Origin: an uncultured Lachnospiraceae bacterium
GTDB taxonomy: Bacteria > Bacillota > Clostridia > Lachnospirales > Lachnospiraceae
Length of the DNA stretch: 39,389 bases
Reading direction: 5' to 3'
Assembly: GCA_910578845.1 (NCBI GenBank)
Contig: CAJTSL010000037.1
Location: forward strand, 1-39,389
Under the pieces are notes generated by a model that had not been told where the DNA came from, did not search any database, and worked only from the letters and a program-made list of their open reading frames with translations. Made by a program: the position numbers and the translations under genes. Below are positions 1 through 7,841 of this stretch, piece by piece. How positions within the stretch are numbered: the first letter of the stretch is position 1; every line of letters begins with the position of its first letter.

Positions 1-1
1 G

Positions 2-682
2 CATATAGCAATGAGTGAGGAACGTATTATTACAGCAGCCACCGTTACCAGCGGCGAAAAGACAGATGGAAAAGAACTGCCGGAATTGGTTCGCAAAAGC
101 AGGGAAGCCGGAATGGAAGTGGAAATGGTAATCGGAGATAAAGCCTATTCCGGGCAGAAAAATATCGAAGCGGCGCAGGAAGGCGGTTATGAACTGATTT
201 CCAGACTAAACGGCATCATCACACAGGGAAACCGGACAAAAGAGGATGAATTTGAATTTAATAAAGATGCAGGGATGTACCAGTGTAAGGCAGGGCATCT
301 GGCAGTCCATAAATATCTGGACAGGCGTGAAAAAGAAAAGAAGAATAAGAATCCCCGGATGACCTACTTTTTTGACGTTGAGAAATGTAAATGCTGCCCG
401 TACAGGGACGGATGCTATAAGGAAGGGGCAAAAAAGAAAACATACAGCGAAACCCTAAAAAGCGATGCCCACAGTAAACAGGCAGAGTTTCAGGAAACAG
501 AACACTTCAAAGAAAAAATGAAGGAACGCTATAAGATAGAAGCAAAAAACAGCGAGTTAAAGCACAGGCATGGTTATGACACAGCGACATCATCAGGCCT
601 TATTAACATGGAGATGCAGGGGGCAATGACTATATTTGCAGTAAACCTCAAACGGATCATTAAGCTGATAAGTGAAAAATAA
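2..682 (+). CDS. IS1182-family transposase, C-terminal part (cut by window edge)
   Basis: DDE transposase of an insertion sequence. The reading frame is open to the first base of the window, so the ATG at 11 is internal and the N-terminal half lies outside. The visible part holds the central Asp region (VIGDKAYSG, about residue 42), a cysteine-rich insert (CKCCPYRDGC, about residue 126) and the C-terminal catalytic-Glu region (ERYKIEAKNSELKHRHGYD, about residue 171), a pattern typical of IS1182 transposases. It is followed by a strong terminator. It ends just before remnants of a different transposon, so one element probably inserted into or recombined with the other. Family assignment is by motif recall and is fairly sure; whether the element is intact cannot be told. 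Confidence 0.85.
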   Translation, partial: HIAMSEERIITAATVTSGEKTDGKELPELVRKSREAGMEVEMVIGDKAYSGQKNIEAAQEGGYELISRLNGIITQGNRTKEDEFEFNKDAGMYQCKAGHLAVHKYLDRREKEKKNKNPRMTYFFDVEKCKCCPYRDGCYKEGAKKKTYSETLKSDAHSKQAEFQETEHFKEKMKERYKIEAKNSELKHRHGYDTATSSGLINMEMQGAMTIFAVNLKRIIKLISEK

Positions 683-727
683 ACAGAGATGACATCTGAA
701 ATAATCGGAAACTTTATCCGAATCACA

Positions 728-768
728 AAAAATCCACCAGAATAATCGAACCTGGTGGATTTTTTTGT
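728..768 (+). terminator. Rho-independent terminator after the IS transposase
   Basis: Perfect 10-bp stem AATCCACCAG (731-740) with CTGGTGGATT (752-761), an 11-nt loop and a run of T (760-766). An A run on the other side makes it potentially bidirectional, which would shield the IS from outside transcription. Confidence 0.85.
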
Positions 769-776
769 GTATTTGA

Positions 777-908
777 AATTTAAATCTGAAAAACGGTATG
801 TTTTTCAGCGGCCTCCGCTTGACAGACCGGGTGGCGAATGGCAGGACAAAGCGGCAGGCGGCGCTTTCCATCGACTATGCAAAGGAGGGCCGAGGGGATG
901 TTCACTGA
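777..908 (+). pseudogene. Last codons of a second transposase (5'-truncated)
   Basis: An open frame from 777 ends at TGA 906-908 with the sequence RQAALSIDYAKEGRGDVH. The frame overlaps the start of the downstream ATPase by 11 bases, the usual translational coupling of a two-gene transposition operon (DDE transposase, then ATPase). Everything upstream of about 777 is missing and replaced by the end of the IS1182-type element. The identification as a transposase tail rests on this overlap and on the partner gene, since the fragment is too short to classify by itself. Confidence 0.5.
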
Positions 909-1704
909 TTACTATGGGTTATCATTCAATCCCTTTGACAAGCAGAACACAAAAGAGAGGGATGCGTTCCGTTCCAGGGATCATAAGGAGATGCTCTCCA
1001 GGTTGGAATACTTAAAGACAGTAAGAGGGATCGGTATATTTACGGCCAGGCCAGGGATGGGCAAGACCTATGCCCTGCGCTGTTTCATGAAGGGCTTGAA
1101 CCCCAACCAGTACCAGACAGCCTATATCAGCCTTTCCACCATCAGCGTGACGGAGTTCTACCGGGAATTCTGCACCCTCCTTGGGCTGGAGGCATCCGGG
1201 AACAAGACGGGTATGTTCCGTGCCATCCAGGAGCGGGTGTATTACCTTTATCGGGAGAAGAAGCAGCCCCTGGTGCTGGCCATCGACGAGGCCCAGTACT
1301 TAAACTACAACATCCTGCGTGACCTGAAAATGCTCTTAAACCACAGCTATGACTCCTTAAACTGCTTCAGCCTGGTGCTGGTGGGAGAGCCGTACCTGAA
1401 CCACATCCTGGACAAGCAGGTGCATGAGGCCCTGCGCCAGCGGATCACGGTACACTATAATTACGAAGGGCTTTCCGACCAGGAGGTGCCGGACTATATC
1501 TGCCATAAGCTGGAGCTTGCCGGAGGAAGCCGGAGTATCCTGGAGGGAGGTGCGCTGAGCGCGATCCACGGTTACAGCGAGGGGAACGCAAGAAAGATCG
1601 ATAACCTGATGACGGATGCGCTGACAATAGGCGCCCAGCAGGAGCAGCACTGTATCAGTGCTGAAATCGTTATGGCGGCAGCAAACAACCAGGCTCTGAC
1701 ATAA
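898..1704 (+). CDS. ExeA/TniB/MuB-type AAA+ transposition ATPase
   Basis: Cytoplasmic ATPase of 268 aa that in Mu-, Tn7- or IS21-like systems selects target DNA and activates the transposase. Walker A is ARPGMGKTY (about residue 50) and Walker B is LVLAIDEAQ (about residue 125); the N-terminus MFTDYYGLSFNPF is typical of ExeA-family proteins. The start at 898 is chosen over an upstream in-frame start (838) because AAAGGAGG lies at 881-888 and the upstream codons are read in another frame as the transposase end. The ATPase looks intact but its transposase partner is reduced to a few codons, so the unit should not move by itself. Confidence 0.8.
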   Translation: MFTDYYGLSFNPFDKQNTKERDAFRSRDHKEMLSRLEYLKTVRGIGIFTARPGMGKTYALRCFMKGLNPNQYQTAYISLSTISVTEFYREFCTLLGLEASGNKTGMFRAIQERVYYLYREKKQPLVLAIDEAQYLNYNILRDLKMLLNHSYDSLNCFSLVLVGEPYLNHILDKQVHEALRQRITVHYNYEGLSDQEVPDYICHKLELAGGSRSILEGGALSAIHGYSEGNARKIDNLMTDALTIGAQQEQHCISAEIVMAAANNQALT

Positions 1705-2418
1705 GAGTGATACGATAATATGAAGAAAATGGCGGTGGATTCGTGATTTGGAGATGCGATTCCGCCGCTGTTTCTGTTTGGGTGGATAAAATAATGTGCT
1801 GTTGGTGGCGACCAGAATTCGCTGTTCAACACTGTCATTTTCTGCACTGTCATTTTCTGCACTGTCTTCTTTCTCTCTTATTAACTCGACAGAACCGCTG
1901 ATACCGTAATCACTGCTATTTTCTGGACTTTTATCATTCAATATCTCTACATATATGCTGTCACCGAGAAATTGAAGATGCAATGTTCCACTGTTTCCCC
2001 ATTCATCATCAGCATAATCAAAATATAATTCTGCCTGTTCTATATTTCCGTTAATACCCTCAATTATTGCAAACCGTTCGGTTATTTCCTGCTGTGAAAA
2101 AAGCGTTCCTGAAAATTGATTATCTTCCGTGATCGTACAAGATAATTCAATTCCTCCTTCTGCTAAAATCTGTTCATGCGATTTTCCCGCATAAGACCAA
2201 TAACCACTGTACTCTGCATAGGTAATGCTATCTTGTACCTCTCGATCATTTTGTTCATCATTATTATCCAGATCCGTACTCTGTACGCTTTGGCTTTCTC
2301 CCTCTGCCTGTTGTTCTATCATGATACTATCATCATCTTGCTGTTCGCTATCTATATCTGAACAACCAACAACCATGATAAATAATAGCGCTATCATTAT
2401 GCCCTTTATTTTTTTCAT
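1357..2418 (-). CDS. Lipoprotein, 3' end replaced by a transposon
   Basis: A secreted lipid-anchored protein: signal peptide with lipobox (FIMVVGC, Cys 19), an acidic Gln/Asp/Ser-rich linker (about residues 20-65), then a beta-rich domain of about 120 residues starting at YSGYWSYAGK. The natural part covers about 1825-2418. It ends in repeats of SAEND, after which the frame runs into the transposon and continues antisense to the ATPase as a meaningless tail to 1357. The ATG follows GGGGGATT, which is the end of a dispersed repeat. Function unknown; such beta-rich lipoproteins are common in Lachnospiraceae. The globular domain may be complete, so a product could still fold, but the tail is foreign. 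Confidence 0.6.
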   Translation of the reverse strand: MKKIKGIMIALLFIMVVGCSDIDSEQQDDDSIMIEQQAEGESQSVQSTDLDNNDEQNDREVQDSITYAEYSGYWSYAGKSHEQILAEGGIELSCTITEDNQFSGTLFSQQEITERFAIIEGINGNIEQAELYFDYADDEWGNSGTLHLQFLGDSIYVEILNDKSPENSSDYGISGSVELIREKEDSAENDSAENDSVEQRILVATNSTLFYPPKQKQRRNRISKSRIHRHFLHIIVSLLCQSLVVCCRHNDFSTDTVLLLLGAYCQRIRHQVIDLSCVPLAVTVDRAQRTSLQDTPASSGKLQLMADIVRHLLVGKPFVIIVYRDPLAQGLMHLLVQDVVQVRLSHQHQAEAV

Positions 2419-2423
2419 ATGAA

Positions 2424-2550
2424 TCCCCCATTCTTGCTCAACTTACGAATTTTTGGAGCCTTGCCTTTCTCTCAGCTTGCGAACTTTGAAGCCAAGACGC
2501 TATCAGCGTCGGCTCAAATTCGCGGTTGAAAAATCTTTGATTTTTCAACC
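2424..2550 (-). repeat. Dispersed hairpin repeat, copy 1
   Basis: On the minus strand it starts with a hairpin of TTGAAAAATC and GATTTTTCAA (2526-2548), then CGAATTTG-type motifs, a second small stem GACGC/GCGTC, the segment GCAAGCTGAGAGAAAG, and ends in GGGGGATT just before the lipoprotein start codon, where it supplies the ribosome binding site. Two related copies lie at 26888-27110. It fills most of the 369-bp gap 2419-2787. Confidence 0.65.
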
Positions 2551-2717
2551 TATCCCTCCTAACATATCAGCATGTTCATCAACGGATACTATTCTACCAT
2601 ATATTTTTTCATATTTCTATAAAGATGAGCTGCCTATCCTGGCTTACAGTAGCTATCATATGATATCTATCCCGTACTCCACCAATCCTAATTACTGTTT
2701 TTCTGTATAAACAGCGC

Positions 2718-2746
2718 TTGATTCGAACATGTGTTTGTATTATAAT
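2718..2746 (+). promoter_or_regulatory. SigmaA-type promoter of the recombinase gene
   Basis: TTGATT (2718-2723), 17-bp spacer, TATAAT (2741-2746), with a Shine-Dalgarno GAAGGAGG about 10 bp before the ATG at 2788. A near-consensus promoter, so the recombinase is probably expressed. Confidence 0.7.
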
Positions 2747-2787
2747 AATCTTTACATACACACATTCAATGAAGGAGGCTATCATAT

Positions 2788-3801
2788 ATGGCAGCACAAA
2801 AAATTGACAAGGACTATTTATTTAAAACGGCGATCAGGATACTGGCTGAAGAAATGCACTTTAACAGTGAGCAAATTAATAAGGCAATGGACATCCTGAC
2901 AAGCACATTTTCAAATGTTGACTTCATATCATCCGAATGCATGCTATCAGTAGATAGATGCCAAAATCAAATCATCCTCAAAAACTTTATCGGATGCAAG
3001 AAAATGGCCGGCATCAAAGACAGCTCCATCGAACAGTACGCTCTTAGCATATCTGGACTCCTACGTTATATCAATAAGAATCTTGTAGATATTGATACAA
3101 ATGATATCCGCAGGTTCATCCTGAACTATGAAAAAACAGTTTCGAAAGTCACCGCAAACAATTGTCGGCGCAACCTAAACGTTTTCTTCCAGTTCATGGA
3201 AGATGAAGGCTACATTATTAAAAACCCTGTAAAAAGAATCCCAAAGATCAAAGAAGAAAAACGTTTCAAAAGATTCTATACTGACCTTGAAATTGAATCC
3301 ATGCGTGACGCTTGTGAGAATAAACGTGAGATTGCATTAATTGACTTATTAATCTCAACCGGATTGCGTGTAAGCGAAGTAAGCAATATTTTGCTATCTG
3401 AAGTAAACTTCGATGATAAGACAATCATCGTACATGGAAAAGGAGATAAAGACAGGATCGTTCCCTTTTCAGTACGCTGCAAGAAGCATTTATTGGAGTA
3501 TATGTTAGAACGGGGACGCGTGAGCAATTATCTCTTCTGCTCTTCGAAAAAGCCATATGGCAGGCTAAGCACTGGGACAATCAACCAAATCGTGCAGGCC
3601 GTGGGCGCAAGGGTAGGCTTACCTAAGATTACCGTTCATTGTTTCAGGCGCTGGTTTGCAAGTGATTTAAATAAGAAAAGCGTTGATCCGGTTATCATCC
3701 AAGGCATACTAGGGCATTCTTCTTTCGAGACAACACAAAAACATTATTTGTCAAAATCCTATGACAAGATTACATACATACATAACGTATATGCCGGATA
3801 A
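2788..3801 (+). CDS. Tyrosine recombinase (XerC/D-like, probable cassette invertase)
   Basis: Site-specific DNA recombinase of 337 aa. The N-terminal half has an added helical region (residues 1-70), then a SAM-like core-binding domain (about 75-165); the C-terminal half is the catalytic domain. All active-site residues are visible: Arg in STGLRVSEVSN (about 194), Lys in VHGKGDKDRIVPF (about 218), HCFRRWF (about 287, HxxR), and GHSSFETTQKHYL (about 310-322) with the nucleophilic Tyr. It has its own promoter and terminator and sits beside many inverted tail-fibre-like modules sharing a short site, which suggests it inverts or exchanges these. It is not a typical phage integrase position, as no att site or other phage genes are present. 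Family certain; role inferred. Confidence 0.88.
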   Translation: MAAQKIDKDYLFKTAIRILAEEMHFNSEQINKAMDILTSTFSNVDFISSECMLSVDRCQNQIILKNFIGCKKMAGIKDSSIEQYALSISGLLRYINKNLVDIDTNDIRRFILNYEKTVSKVTANNCRRNLNVFFQFMEDEGYIIKNPVKRIPKIKEEKRFKRFYTDLEIESMRDACENKREIALIDLLISTGLRVSEVSNILLSEVNFDDKTIIVHGKGDKDRIVPFSVRCKKHLLEYMLERGRVSNYLFCSSKKPYGRLSTGTINQIVQAVGARVGLPKITVHCFRRWFASDLNKKSVDPVIIQGILGHSSFETTQKHYLSKSYDKITYIHNVYAG

Positions 3802-3815
3802 TTCATGGCAGGCAC

Positions 3816-3846
3816 GCTATTGGCAGATCATTATTCTGCCAATAGC
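3816..3846 (+). terminator. Perfect 12-bp inverted repeat after the recombinase gene
   Basis: Arms GCTATTGGCAGA (3816-3827) and TCTGCCAATAGC (3835-3846) with a 7-nt loop, followed by ACCCTTTTG. Most likely the recombinase terminator, though the T run is short. It also marks the left edge of the module array. Confidence 0.6.
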
Positions 3847-3965
3847 ACCCTTTTGCATCATTAAGAATTCGGTCGATAAATTAAATCCGCTGTCCTAATA
3901 ATCGTAATCCGCATTAAATGTGAAATGACTATATAACAGCTTCCATAAGCACTCCTTGGCTCGTC

Positions 3966-4262
3966 TTAATAACTGCCGCTTACGTCCTTATATGCTATGA
4001 TATAAAATGTAAATGCTGATATTGTATGGGCAACTGCTGAAGGATTTACAATTGTCAGTGTAACGGTTGTTCCATTCCGGTATATTGAATGTACATCTAT
4101 CCATCCTGGCGTAAGAGGAATGACCAAATAATCATCCGCTCCACTTACAGCTTGGAAATCAAAAGACACATTAACATTACCATTAGCAGGAACACTATTA
4201 AAGTTTTGTGTTACAGCCTTAATATTAATAATCTGTATGTGACCTAACTTATTATTTATTGC
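3966..4262 (-). pseudogene. Module A: start-less C-terminal tail-fibre-like module
   Basis: On the minus strand an open frame begins right after a stop at 4266-4268, reads AINNKLGHIQ and ends at TAA 3966-3968 with FTFYIIAYKDVSGSY. It has no ATG and no ribosome binding site, so it could only be expressed if joined to an upstream gene. About 95 aa, beta-rich by composition, with the common NKL start. Predicted to be an alternative C-terminal domain in an invertible array. The exact family was not recognised. Confidence 0.55.
4243..4256 (-). repeat. Candidate crossover site A
   Basis: On the minus strand AATAATAAGTTAGG, read in frame as NNKLG at the start of module A. Differs from the consensus ACTAATAAGTTAGG at one position. 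Confidence 0.5.
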
Positions 4263-4272
4263 ACGTTAATAG

Positions 4273-4409
4273 TTAAAATCTAAATAAAAGATATTCTTGA
4301 TGCGCATTAACGTTGACAAAAGCGCCTCATAACCACGATAATATGTGGCATGCCTGAAATGCTTTGTCATACAATATTAGAATAAATGATTGGCATATTA
4401 ACTAATAAA
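4273..4409 (-). pseudogene. Module I: decayed minus-strand module
   Basis: Minus-strand reading from site B gives LVNMPIIY, an in-frame stop, then QSISGMPHIIVVMRR, and after a frame change FVNVNAHQEYLLFRF and stop. A related copy with the same layout is at 10094-10227. Between the two copies the changes within SGMPHI(I/M)V(V/I)MR are mostly silent or conservative, which suggests a once-coding module. The same DNA contains TTGACA-N18-GATAAT on the plus strand (4313-4342), so a promoter for module B is an alternative reading. Confidence 0.35.
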
Positions 4410-4706
4410 TTAGTAAATGACTGCGGCACAAATGAAAATGGCAGCTATCAAAGAATTGGCAACCTGATAATCCAATGGGGAAGAGGATCCGCTGCACCAA
4501 GTACATGGACGGAATATAGCTTTCCTATACCATATACTAAATCATATATGATTGTTGGGAGTCCGAATGGAAGCGCTTATTTTACGCAAAACCAAACAAT
4601 TGTGATCGGACGTAGCAATACTCTTTCAAAATTCAAGGTATATGAAAGCGATCCTTTATCATCTAATCATAGTACCGGCTTTGATTGGATCGCTATTGGG
4701 TACTGA
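4386..4706 (+). CDS. Module B: phage tail-fibre C-terminal (receptor-binding tip) domain
   Basis: 106 aa, beginning MIGILTNKLV and ending FDWIAIGY. The series QRIGNLIIQWG, FPIPYT and terminal W(I/L)AIGY is the known signature of tail-fibre C-terminal domains (gp53/gp37-like tips). In a phage these are the last part of a long protein; here only the tip is present. An ATG exists at 4386 with a stop codon directly before it and no good ribosome binding site, so it is probably a silent or exchangeable tip rather than a free protein. It begins at the shared crossover-like sequence ACTAATAAATTAGT. No other phage genes are near. Confidence 0.6.
   Translation: MIGILTNKLVNDCGTNENGSYQRIGNLIIQWGRGSAAPSTWTEYSFPIPYTKSYMIVGSPNGSAYFTQNQTIVIGRSNTLSKFKVYESDPLSSNHSTGFDWIAIGY
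4401..4414 (+). repeat. Candidate crossover site B
   Basis: ACTAATAAATTAGT, a perfect palindrome apart from its two central bases (ACTAAT-AA-ATTAGT), read in frame as TNKLV in module B. About 100 bp to its left is repeated, at a glance some 80% identical, before site F (10131-10232). Confidence 0.55.
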
Positions 4707-4755
4707 TTATTTAAAAGCTATATGGACTTTAGATTATTAATTTTAGTATGCAATA

Positions 4756-4769
4756 ACTAATAGATTAGG
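4756..4769 (+). repeat. Candidate crossover site C
   Basis: ACTAATAGATTAGG, two differences from the consensus, read as TNRLG at the start of module C. Confidence 0.45.
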
Positions 4770-4941
4770 TATTTTGAATCTATCCTGGACGCCACTGGAA
4801 AAATGACACGATGCAAAACAAATATCGAGGGGTGTCGATACAGTTTTCCCTTTTAGCCATATGTTAAAACTACTGTATTCACCTAGTGGCGTCAGTACAC
4901 GATCAGCATCAAATGTTTTTCCAGTAAATGCACATATATAA
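4756..4941 (+). pseudogene. Module C: frameshifted copy of the DTVFPF-type module
   Basis: Starts with TNRLG at a crossover-like site, then matches modules D and F (LDAxGK, DTVFPFS) only if a 1-base loss near 4771-4780 and a 1-base gain near 4810-4825 are allowed. Ends at TAA 4939-4941. The two lesions show decay. It lies 20 bp from the end of the convergent Crp/Fnr gene, so it borders the unrelated 4.1 kb block. Confidence 0.5.
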
Positions 4942-4960
4942 TATTTGTACATACACAAGC

Positions 4961-5581
4961 TCATAATAGCTTATATGTTCCCTTGCCCAATTTCCTGACT
5001 AATCCGGCAGCCTCACTTTGATTCAGAATTCTTTGAAGCTGTCTCGCGCTACAATGAAGATGAAAAGCAGACTGTTCTATTCCTTTTAAGGTTGCATCAG
5101 CACATTTATATTTCATATAAGACATAACCCGTTCTGCAAGAGACGTAGGCGCAGCATCCATGGTAGTCATAGCTCCTATTTTAGCTGCAAGGCTTTTACA
5201 GATAAGTTCCAGGAACTTGTTATTAGCGAGCAGCATTTCCCTATGTTTTTCAATAGAAAATGCAATACAGGTCAAGCTCTCGGCAGCTTCCACATAAATG
5301 TTATCATTTTTGGGATAAAAGATATCCATATCTCCAAGGAAGTAGTCAGCAGTCCCGTTTGACAATGCATAACGCGTGCCATCATTTCGGATAAAATAGA
5401 TGCTGATAGAGCCTTGTTCCACAATCTGGAATAAAAGCTCATCCTGAAAAGGTGAACTCACAAATTCACCTTTTTCATATTTTATCAGATAAAAATCTAC
5501 GTCCATCGAGCTAAGCACCGCACAATATTTACTGTTTGCAATGCAGGCTGCTATTTTCATTTCATCATATATTTTTTCCAT
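4961..5581 (-). CDS. Crp/Fnr-family transcription regulator
   Basis: A 206-aa cytoplasmic regulator. Residues about 15-120 match the cyclic-nucleotide-type effector domain (beta-roll; FQDELLFQIVEQGSISIYFI, then GDMDIFYP) and residues about 145-206 a winged helix (SARQLQRILNQSEAAGLVRK as recognition region). No Cys cluster typical of FNR iron-sulfur proteins is seen near the N-terminus. It is divergent from the MATE exporter gene with 87 bp between starts; the gap holds the palindrome GACATATGTC (5600-5609), a possible operator. Likely controls the exporter and itself; the ligand is unknown. ATG at 5581 follows AGAGGATTT. Confidence 0.8.
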   Translation of the reverse strand: MEKIYDEMKIAACIANSKYCAVLSSMDVDFYLIKYEKGEFVSSPFQDELLFQIVEQGSISIYFIRNDGTRYALSNGTADYFLGDMDIFYPKNDNIYVEAAESLTCIAFSIEKHREMLLANNKFLELICKSLAAKIGAMTTMDAAPTSLAERVMSYMKYKCADATLKGIEQSAFHLHCSARQLQRILNQSEAAGLVRKLGKGTYKLL

Positions 5582-5599
5582 AAATCCTCTTCCAAACAG

Positions 5600-5639
5600 G
5601 ACATATGTCTCGTTTTTGAAACTTATTTTACATTATAAT
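5600..5639 (+). promoter_or_regulatory. Promoter of the MATE gene with a possible regulator operator
   Basis: TATAAT at 5634-5639 upstream of GGGAGG and the ATG at 5669; the -35 region is weak (TTTTTG around 5612-5617), which would suit activation by a regulator. The 10-bp palindrome GACATATGTC at 5600-5609 lies just upstream and could be bound by the divergent Crp/Fnr protein. The operator assignment is inference. Confidence 0.45.
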
Positions 5640-5668
5640 GGTTAAAAACACAAGGGAGGAAAAATAAT

Positions 5669-7007
5669 ATGACGTCCGTCTTTGAAGAAAAAAATATTTC
5701 CAAAGCGATTGCAAGAGTAGGCTTACCAGCGATGTTAGGACAGCTTACCACACTGATTTATAATATCGCCGATACCTTTTTTTGTTTCTTTGACAAAAGA
5801 ACCGGCAACGATTGCCGCAGTAACATTGTGCGCACCAATATTGCTTATTATTATGTCAATTGCCTGCATTTTCGGAATGGGAGGCAGTAGTGTAATCGCC
5901 AGGCTATTGGGCGAAGAAAAGGAAAAGGAAGCCGGCATGACCATGAATTTCTGTGTATATGCGATGGCGTTTTCCGGCGTTATTACGCTCATTCTGGGGT
6001 TACTATTTTTGCAGCCATTGGCTAAGGCATCCGGTGCAGATGCAGCTAATATTGCCTATACCTGTGATTATCTGAAATGGATTTTCTTAGGCGCTCCTTT
6101 TATCATGCTCGCAAATGGATTTGTTCATCTATTCCGTTCAGCCGGCCTGATTAAAGAGGGAACCATTGGGCTGATACTCGGAAACGTAATCAATATGGTA
6201 TTAGATTATGTATTTATTGCTATCCTTGGCTGGGGAACCGCAGGCGCCGCGCTTGCAACTTCTTTAGGATTTGTATGTGCGAGCGTATACTATATAATCT
6301 GCATGATCCAGGAAGAACACAAGGGAAATCATTTAGTGCCATTATCGCTCAAGCATTTTTCACCAAATACAACAATAATCCGTAATGTCGTAAGCATTGG
6401 CATTCCAGGCGCTCTCATCACCGTGCTTATGAGTGTTTCCAATATCGTGCTTAACAACTATATCAGTATTTACGGTTCTGATGCTGTAGCTTCTTATGGG
6501 ATTGCCTATAAGCTTGATATGATCCCGATTCTGTTGTCGGTAGGATTATCACAAGGTGTTGCGCCATTGGTCGGTTATTGCTACGGCGGAAATGACCAAA
6601 AACATATGTCGGATATCGTGAAACACACGATTTTTTACGGAATTATCATGGGCGCAATATTTACCGTTATCTTTATAGCTTTTGGAAAGCCGCTTGCCTC
6701 TATATTCTTGCAAGATGAATTTTTAATTAGACAGACAGGGTATTTTTTAAAAATCCTTTGCCTGTCGGCTCCTCTGCTTGGCGTTATTAATATGATGACC
6801 AGTTATTTCCAGGCGTTAGGTAAAGCAGTCAACTCGTTAATCATTACAGTGCTGAGAAATGCCGTATTGTTTATTCCAGGAGTGATCATTTTAAATTACT
6901 GCTGGGAACTAGACGGTGTGATTGCGGCACAGCCTGTCGTTGAGGCTCTTTTAACATTAATCTGTATCTTCATGTATAAGAAAGACAGCAGGCCAAGCAA
7001 CGCTTGA
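5669..7007 (+). pseudogene. MATE-family multidrug exporter, frameshifted in a T7 run
   Basis: Integral membrane Na+ or H+/drug antiporter (MATE, DinF/NorM type), about 445 aa when repaired. The first 36 codons (EEKNISKAIARVGLPAMLGQ, then ADTFF) and the frame from about 5784 to 7007 (KEPATIAAVTLCAP, FGMGGSSVIARLLG, SAGLIKEG, and PLVGYCYGG) together form one complete protein. They are out of frame by one base at seven T (5777-5783); six T would restore ADTFFVSLTKEP. As written the product stops at 5890. The lesion may be a real inactivation, a phase-variable homopolymer or a sequencing error. The rest of the gene has no other lesion, which argues for recent origin or error. Confidence 0.8.
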
Positions 7008-7151
7008 CCGGCTGTCTCTCCCTGGGACTGCTTAAATATATTATTCTCATCCTCTGGCAAGTGCACATTTCCTTATATTATATCGTTTTACAATATATCG
7101 TTTTACAAGGCTTTATCTTGATCAGGCTATGCAGACTTGATGATACTTATC

Positions 7152-7454
7152 TTATGGATTCCGTCCTTGATACTGTATCGTTACCACATAAACTGTTTTG
7201 TGTGGTTCATCAATGCGAAAAATAACGATATAATTATCAATTAACAACTGTCTGTAACCCTTTCCGGCATATCTCCCCTCGTTACGTTCTTGATGGGACT
7301 GCGGAAAGGTACTCAGGCTTAGAATAGATTTCTTAATACGGTCAGTCTGTCCTTTGGCATTTTCAGGAGCCAATTTCTCCTTTGCAATATATTCGTAAAT
7401 TTGTCCTAATTCGCGGATTGCTCTAGGATTGACCTTTATCTTGTATTTATCCAA
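7152..7454 (-). CDS. RelE/ParE-family toxin
   Basis: Toxin of about 100 aa; RelE relatives cleave mRNA at the ribosome and ParE relatives poison gyrase. The core reads KVNPRAIRELGQIYEYIAKE, with RYAGKGYRQLLIDNYIVIFR and a C-terminal VYVVTIQYQGRN, as in this fold. A TTG start at 7454 is chosen: GGAGAAG lies just upstream, it overlaps the antitoxin stop (7447) by 8 bases, and the longer open frame reads antitoxin codons out of frame. Together with the upstream gene it forms a classic two-gene operon, antitoxin first. Which target it has cannot be told from the sequence. Confidence 0.78.
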   Translation of the reverse strand: MDKYKIKVNPRAIRELGQIYEYIAKEKLAPENAKGQTDRIKKSILSLSTFPQSHQERNEGRYAGKGYRQLLIDNYIVIFRIDEPHKTVYVVTIQYQGRNP

Positions 7455-7710
7455 AATGTTTCTTCTCCAATTCTGCAAAAACGGTCTCTGCGTCAACTGC
7501 TTCTGCTCCGTTGGCAACTTCCTGTTCAGACTCGAAGATCGCCTGGTCAATACGGTTCATTCTTGCGAATTTATCGTACAATTCACTACTCATTACAACC
7601 AAATCACTGTATCCGTTTTTGGTAATAAAAATAGGCTCCTGTTCCTTGTGTGCGATGTTTGAGATCTCAGTCGTATTGCGTAAATCCTTAATAGGCATAA
7701 TAAGTGGCAT
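7447..7710 (-). CDS. Phd/YefM-family antitoxin
   Basis: Antitoxin of 87 aa. The N-terminal half is the Phd/YefM DNA-binding fold (IMPIKDLRNTTEIS, then EPIFITKNGYSDLVVMS); the C-terminal half (FESEQEVANGAEAVDAE onward) is the acidic toxin-binding tail. The ATG at 7710 is preceded by AAAGGAG. Translation is coupled to the toxin by overlap. A perfect 12-bp inverted repeat at 7731-7757, just upstream, is the likely operator bound by this protein alone or with the toxin. Confidence 0.82.
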   Translation of the reverse strand: MPLIMPIKDLRNTTEISNIAHKEQEPIFITKNGYSDLVVMSSELYDKFARMNRIDQAIFESEQEVANGAEAVDAETVFAELEKKHFG

Positions 7711-7730
7711 AATGCGTCACTCCTTTCTTT

Positions 7731-7757
7731 GAGCATAATTATAGCATAATTATGCTC
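7731..7757 (-). promoter_or_regulatory. Operator of the toxin-antitoxin operon
   Basis: Perfect inverted repeat with 12-bp arms GAGCATAATTAT and ATAATTATGCTC around AGC, 21 bp before the antitoxin start. The AT-rich arms overlap a possible -10 region (TATAAT on the minus strand). Typical autoregulatory operator of Phd/YefM systems. Confidence 0.7.
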
Positions 7758-7841
7758 AATCAGCAATAAAAATATACAGCAGGAACGCCAACGCAATAAA
7801 AGCACAAAGTTATGGCTTTCTATCCTAAATGGAGATCATTA

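Larger units (their letters stand above)
777..1830 (+). mobile_element. Remnant of a transposon carrying an ExeA/TniB-type ATPase
   Basis: Contains the transposase tail, the intact ATPase and about 125 bp of non-coding right end. The right boundary is placed near 1825-1830, because the lipoprotein gene on the other strand stops looking like its own family there. The left end is lost. Terminal repeats and target duplication could not be defined by eye. Confidence 0.55.

Noticed and set aside
2453..2710. Plus-strand frame of 85 codons upstream of the recombinase
   Set aside because: Covers the dispersed repeat and has no ribosome binding site or domain; it is chance coding in a gap.
2788..3801. 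Recombinase as integrase of a prophage or conjugative element covering 2.8-10.6 kb
   Set aside because: No excisionase, replication, packaging, tail-assembly or mobilisation genes and no att-like repeats were found; the modules with shared sites explain it better.
4743..4964. A 73-codon minus-strand frame overlapping the end of the Crp/Fnr gene
   Set aside because: It runs antisense through module C, whose plus-strand reading matches modules D and F, so it is a shadow.
7070..7110. Direct repeat ATATCGTTTTACAA (two copies) behind the MATE gene, considered as a CRISPR-like or att repeat
   Set aside because: Only two abutting copies without spacers; more likely slippage in AT-rich DNA.
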